DNA of 7,756 nucleotides from Candidatus Parcubacteria bacterium (GTDB lineage Bacteria > Patescibacteriota > Minisyncoccia > Phycocordibacterales > SBAW01): contig JACMMG010000032.1 in NCBI GenBank assembly GCA_014379165.1, positions 1 through 7,756 on the forward strand. The letters run 5' to 3'. Below the pieces are notes generated by a model, which worked only from the letters and a program-made list of their open reading frames with translations, was not told where the DNA came from and made no database searches. Shown piece by piece: positions 6,586 through 7,756 of this stretch. The stretch's first letter is position 1, and every line of letters begins with the position of its first letter. Both the position numbers and the translations under genes were made by a program.

Positions 6586-7470
6586 ATGGCGACTCTCTAC
6601 ACTCATAAAGATCAAAATATCGCCAAGACGTGGGTCTTGATGGGTGTTTTTCTTGCTGTCGTCGTAGCTATTGGCTGGGCTGTCTCGTGGTACTTCAATG
6701 ACCCTGCAATACTTGTGTTCGCAGTCCTCTTTGCTGTGATCATAAACGTAGGAAGCTATTGGTATTCTGACAAGCTAGTTATTGCGATGTCAGGAGCGCG
6801 GGTTGCGCAAGATGCACAATACCCAGAACTTCATAATATTGTAGAAAATTTAGCGATAACAGCTGGGCTTCCAAAACCAAAGATTTTCATAATTGACGAG
6901 GCGGCACCAAACGCTTTCGCAACAGGCAGGAATGCTGAACATGCGGTTGTAGCGGTGACAACTGGCCTTCTGAGTATGCTTGATCGTAGTGAACTTGAAG
7001 GTGTCATTGCTCACGAGCTTTCGCACATCGGGAACCGCGACATGCTGGTTTCAACCGTTGCAGTTGTGCTTGTTGGGTTTGTAACCCTTATTTCCGATTT
7101 CTTTTTACGAGCATCTCTGTTTGGTGGCAATCGGGATAATAGGGGAAATCCGATTATTGCCGTGCTTGCGGTAGCACTTATAGTGCTTGCGCCTATTGTT
7201 GCGATGCTTTTACAGCTTGCAATTTCCCGCAAACGCGAGTTTTTAGCTGATGCCTCTGGCGCACTTTTGACCCGTTACCCGGAAGGCTTGGCAAGCGCCT
7301 TACGTAAAATAGGAAGCTATTCGCAACCTATGCGACGGGCAAATAATGCGACTGCACATTTGTATATTTCAAATCCATTTGGGCCACGTGCCGCAGCAAG
7401 TGCGATTTCAAAATTGTTCTTAACCCACCCGCCGATGCAAGAAAGAATCCAAGCTTTGCTTGGAAAATAA
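6586..7470 (+). CDS. htpX: HtpX-like M48 family membrane zinc metalloprotease
   Basis: HtpX is an integral membrane protease that degrades misfolded membrane proteins, with its active site facing the cytoplasm in E. coli. From the ATG at 6586 the protein has 294 residues (E. coli 293). Hydrophobic segments are about 15-37, 41-59, 155-175 and 189-213. The zinc site is HELSH (143-147, HExxH), with E218 in SRKREFLADASG as the third ligand. THPPMQERIQALL is the expected C-terminal block. MATLYTHKDQN is the usual family N-terminus, hence the ATG. A TTG at 6580 would add two residues. An ATT at 6568 lies in frame, 7 bases after the GGAG motif, and would give a six-residue extension. The last 42 bases, with the stop codon, are repeated downstream at an 89-base period, so the gene sits at the head of a tandem array. 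Confidence 0.96.
   Translation: MATLYTHKDQNIAKTWVLMGVFLAVVVAIGWAVSWYFNDPAILVFAVLFAVIINVGSYWYSDKLVIAMSGARVAQDAQYPELHNIVENLAITAGLPKPKIFIIDEAAPNAFATGRNAEHAVVAVTTGLLSMLDRSELEGVIAHELSHIGNRDMLVSTVAVVLVGFVTLISDFFLRASLFGGNRDNRGNPIIAVLAVALIVLAPIVAMLLQLAISRKREFLADASGALLTRYPEGLASALRKIGSYSQPMRRANNATAHLYISNPFGPRAAASAISKLFLTHPPMQERIQALLGK
7448..7464 (+). other. Short hairpin across the htpX stop region (copy 1; copy 2 at 7537-7553)
   Basis: TCCAAGC and GCTTGGA are perfect 7-base arms with a three-base loop, just before the stop codon. The loop is TTT in copy 1 and TCT in copy 2, so the only difference between the two conserved blocks leaves the stem intact. Copy 3 keeps the left arm and loop but its right arm is altered (GGTCGGA), which breaks the stem. 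It lacks a downstream T-run, so it is not a standard intrinsic terminator. Confidence 0.55.
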
Positions 7471-7482
7471 AAAGTATCAAGT

Positions 7483-7518
7483 GCACCATCGACTCTAGTC
7501 TGTTAGGTACGATGGGGC
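7483..7518 (+). other. Array hairpin 1
   Basis: The arms pair G7483-C7518 and C7484-G7517, then after an A/G mismatch CCATCG (7486-7491) pairs with CGATGG (7510-7515). A weaker inner stem (CTA 7495-7497 with TAG 7504-7506, flanked by G-T pairs) closes a small loop. The left arm lies partly in the conserved block and the right arm in the variable block. No T-run follows. Confidence 0.55.
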
Positions 7519-7571
7519 CGCCGATGCAAGAAAGAATCCAAGCTCTGCTTGGAAAATAAAAAGTATCAAGT

Positions 7572-7607
7572 GCACCACTGAGTCTAACTGACTAGACTAA
7601 GTGGTGC
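7572..7607 (+). other. Array hairpin 2
   Basis: GCACCACT (7572-7579) pairs perfectly with AGTGGTGC (7600-7607). After a single G/A mismatch, AGTCTA (7581-7586) pairs with TAGACT (7593-7598) around a six-base loop. Fourteen base pairs in 36 bases is a strong fold. It occupies exactly the same place in its repeat unit as hairpin 1, although the variable part differs in sequence. No T-run follows, so it does not look like a standard terminator. Confidence 0.65.
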
Positions 7608-7654
7608 CGCCGATGCAAGAAAGAATCCAAGCTCTGGTCGGAAACAGTGATTAA
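7607..7654 (+). pseudogene. Detached alternative htpX 3' end (third copy)
   Basis: This segment encodes PPMQERIQALVGNSD followed by TAA (7652-7654). It matches the end of htpX through IQAL and then differs (VGNSD instead of LGK). It has no gene body of its own; a GTG at 7604 could start only a 16-residue peptide. It may be the original htpX terminus, displaced when two 89-base units were added, or a diverged duplicate. Deletion between copies 1 and 3 would join it in frame to htpX. Confidence 0.5.
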
Positions 7655-7680
7655 TAGAATTGAAAAAAGTAAAGACCGTA

Positions 7681-7700
7681 TATAGCGATATATCGCTATA
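7681..7700. promoter_or_regulatory. Perfect 20-base palindrome, candidate operator
   Basis: TATAGCGATATATCGCTATA is identical to its reverse complement. The flanks do not extend the symmetry, but ACCG occurs on both sides (7675-7678 and 7703-7706). The right arm runs into TATACT (7697-7702), so a dimeric regulator bound here would cover the -10 box of any rightward promoter. I cannot name the regulator. Confidence 0.5.
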
Positions 7701-7702
7701 CT
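7697..7702 (+). promoter_or_regulatory. Possible -10 box (TATACT)
   Basis: The hexamer is identical to the -10 boxes proposed before groES and lemA, and the preceding GC (GCTATACT) also matches the lemA site. No good -35 box lies 16-18 bases upstream. Transcription would start near 7709 and run into a GC-rich foldable sequence. The box is part of the palindrome, so it could be coincidental. Confidence 0.3.
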
Positions 7703-7706
7703 ACCG

Positions 7707-7756
7707 ACGGCGCTTCCAGTTGCCCGTGATAGGGGGCAGGCCGCCGCGCGAGAGGC
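7707..7756 (+). ncRNA. Possible start of a structured RNA (RNase P RNA-like), cut by window edge
   Basis: The last 50 bases are clearly more GC-rich than the preceding AT-rich stretch and fold readily. TTGCCC (7720-7725) can pair with GGGCAG (7734-7739), and GCCGCC followed by a GCGCGAGA loop and GGC suggests a second stem. The order AGTTGCCC, then GGGCAG, then CCGC resembles the 5' region (P2/P3) of bacterial RNase P RNA as I remember it. The diagnostic GAGGAAAGTCC element would lie beyond the window. A frame open from the TTG at 7660 to the edge is the alternative. This is a guess from composition and pattern. Confidence 0.2.

Larger units (their letters stand above)
7429..7636 (+). repeat. 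Tandem array of the htpX 3' end, 89-base period, three copies
   Basis: Copies begin at 7429, 7518 and 7607, exactly 89 bases apart. Copies 1 and 2 share 60 bases (7429-7488 and 7518-7577) with one T/C difference. The block encodes PPMQERIQALLGK-stop plus 18 bases after the stop. Each is followed by 29 bases (7489-7517 and 7578-7606) that differ strongly yet form a hairpin with the end of the conserved block. Copy 3 matches for 30 bases (7607-7636) and then diverges. Because 89 is not a multiple of three, successive copies lie in different frames relative to htpX. All positions were read directly from the sequence; the origin is unknown. Confidence 0.9.

Noticed and set aside
7502..7588. GTTAGGT (7502-7508) and GTCTAAC (7582-7588) fit the integron attC core patterns GTTRRRY and RYYYAAC
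   Set aside because: Each hairpin holds only one core rather than a pair, the order is reversed for a single attC site, no cassette ORF lies between, and no integrase gene is visible. The two motifs are the same core sequence seen in inverted orientation.
7483..7607. Intrinsic terminators after htpX
   Set aside because: The hairpins are strong but no T-run follows either one.
7429..7636. CRISPR-like array (constant repeat, variable 29-base spacer)
   Set aside because: The 60-base repeat is too long, it encodes the end of htpX, there are only two spacers, and these are palindromic and related to each other.
7429..7636. Diversity-generating retroelement variable/template repeat pair
   Set aside because: Differences are not at adenines of a template, no reverse transcriptase is present, and the variable block lies outside the coding sequence.

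Overview
The window looks like chromosomal DNA from a small-genome bacterium of the Candidate Phyla Radiation (Patescibacteria, perhaps a Parcubacteria-like lineage). This is inferred from the protein styles: a RNase J with a Gly/Arg-rich N-terminal extension, a membrane-anchored peptide-binding protein without a lipobox and without permease genes beside it, a SecG of the 'LLQQTGASIGGAFGG' type, and a LemA-HtpX pair. The genes read through in the standard bacterial code, with no TGA reassignment needed. No rRNA or marker gene is present to place it more exactly.

Layout. Minus strand, read from 3715 down to 1: secG, a family 5 extracellular solute-binding protein, and RNase J (its 3' end lies outside the window). 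The gaps are 29 and 42 bases, so this is probably one operon. A 105-base divergent intergenic region (3716-3820) separates it from the plus-strand cluster groES, groEL, lemA, htpX (3821-7470). The theme is protein export and quality control (SecG, GroEL/ES, the membrane protease HtpX with LemA), together with RNA turnover (RNase J).

Expression signals are unusual. No gene has a Shine-Dalgarno motif that is both strong and well placed. The two best motifs (before groEL and htpX) lie 25-28 bases from the ATG. Three -10 boxes of identical sequence TATACT occur: before groES, directly before lemA (spaced so that the lemA transcript would be leaderless), and at 7697.

The most unusual part is 7429-7757. 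The last 42 bases of htpX, stop codon included, are repeated downstream with an exact 89-base period. Copies 1 and 2 share 60 bases with a single mismatch, which falls in a hairpin loop. Each is followed by 29 bases of quite different sequence that still folds with the end of the conserved block into a long hairpin at the same position. The two hairpin cores match each other in inverted orientation. A third copy keeps only 30 bases and then gives a different HtpX C-terminus. After the array come a perfect 20-base palindrome fused to a TATACT box and the start of a GC-rich, foldable sequence that may be a structured RNA gene cut by the window edge.
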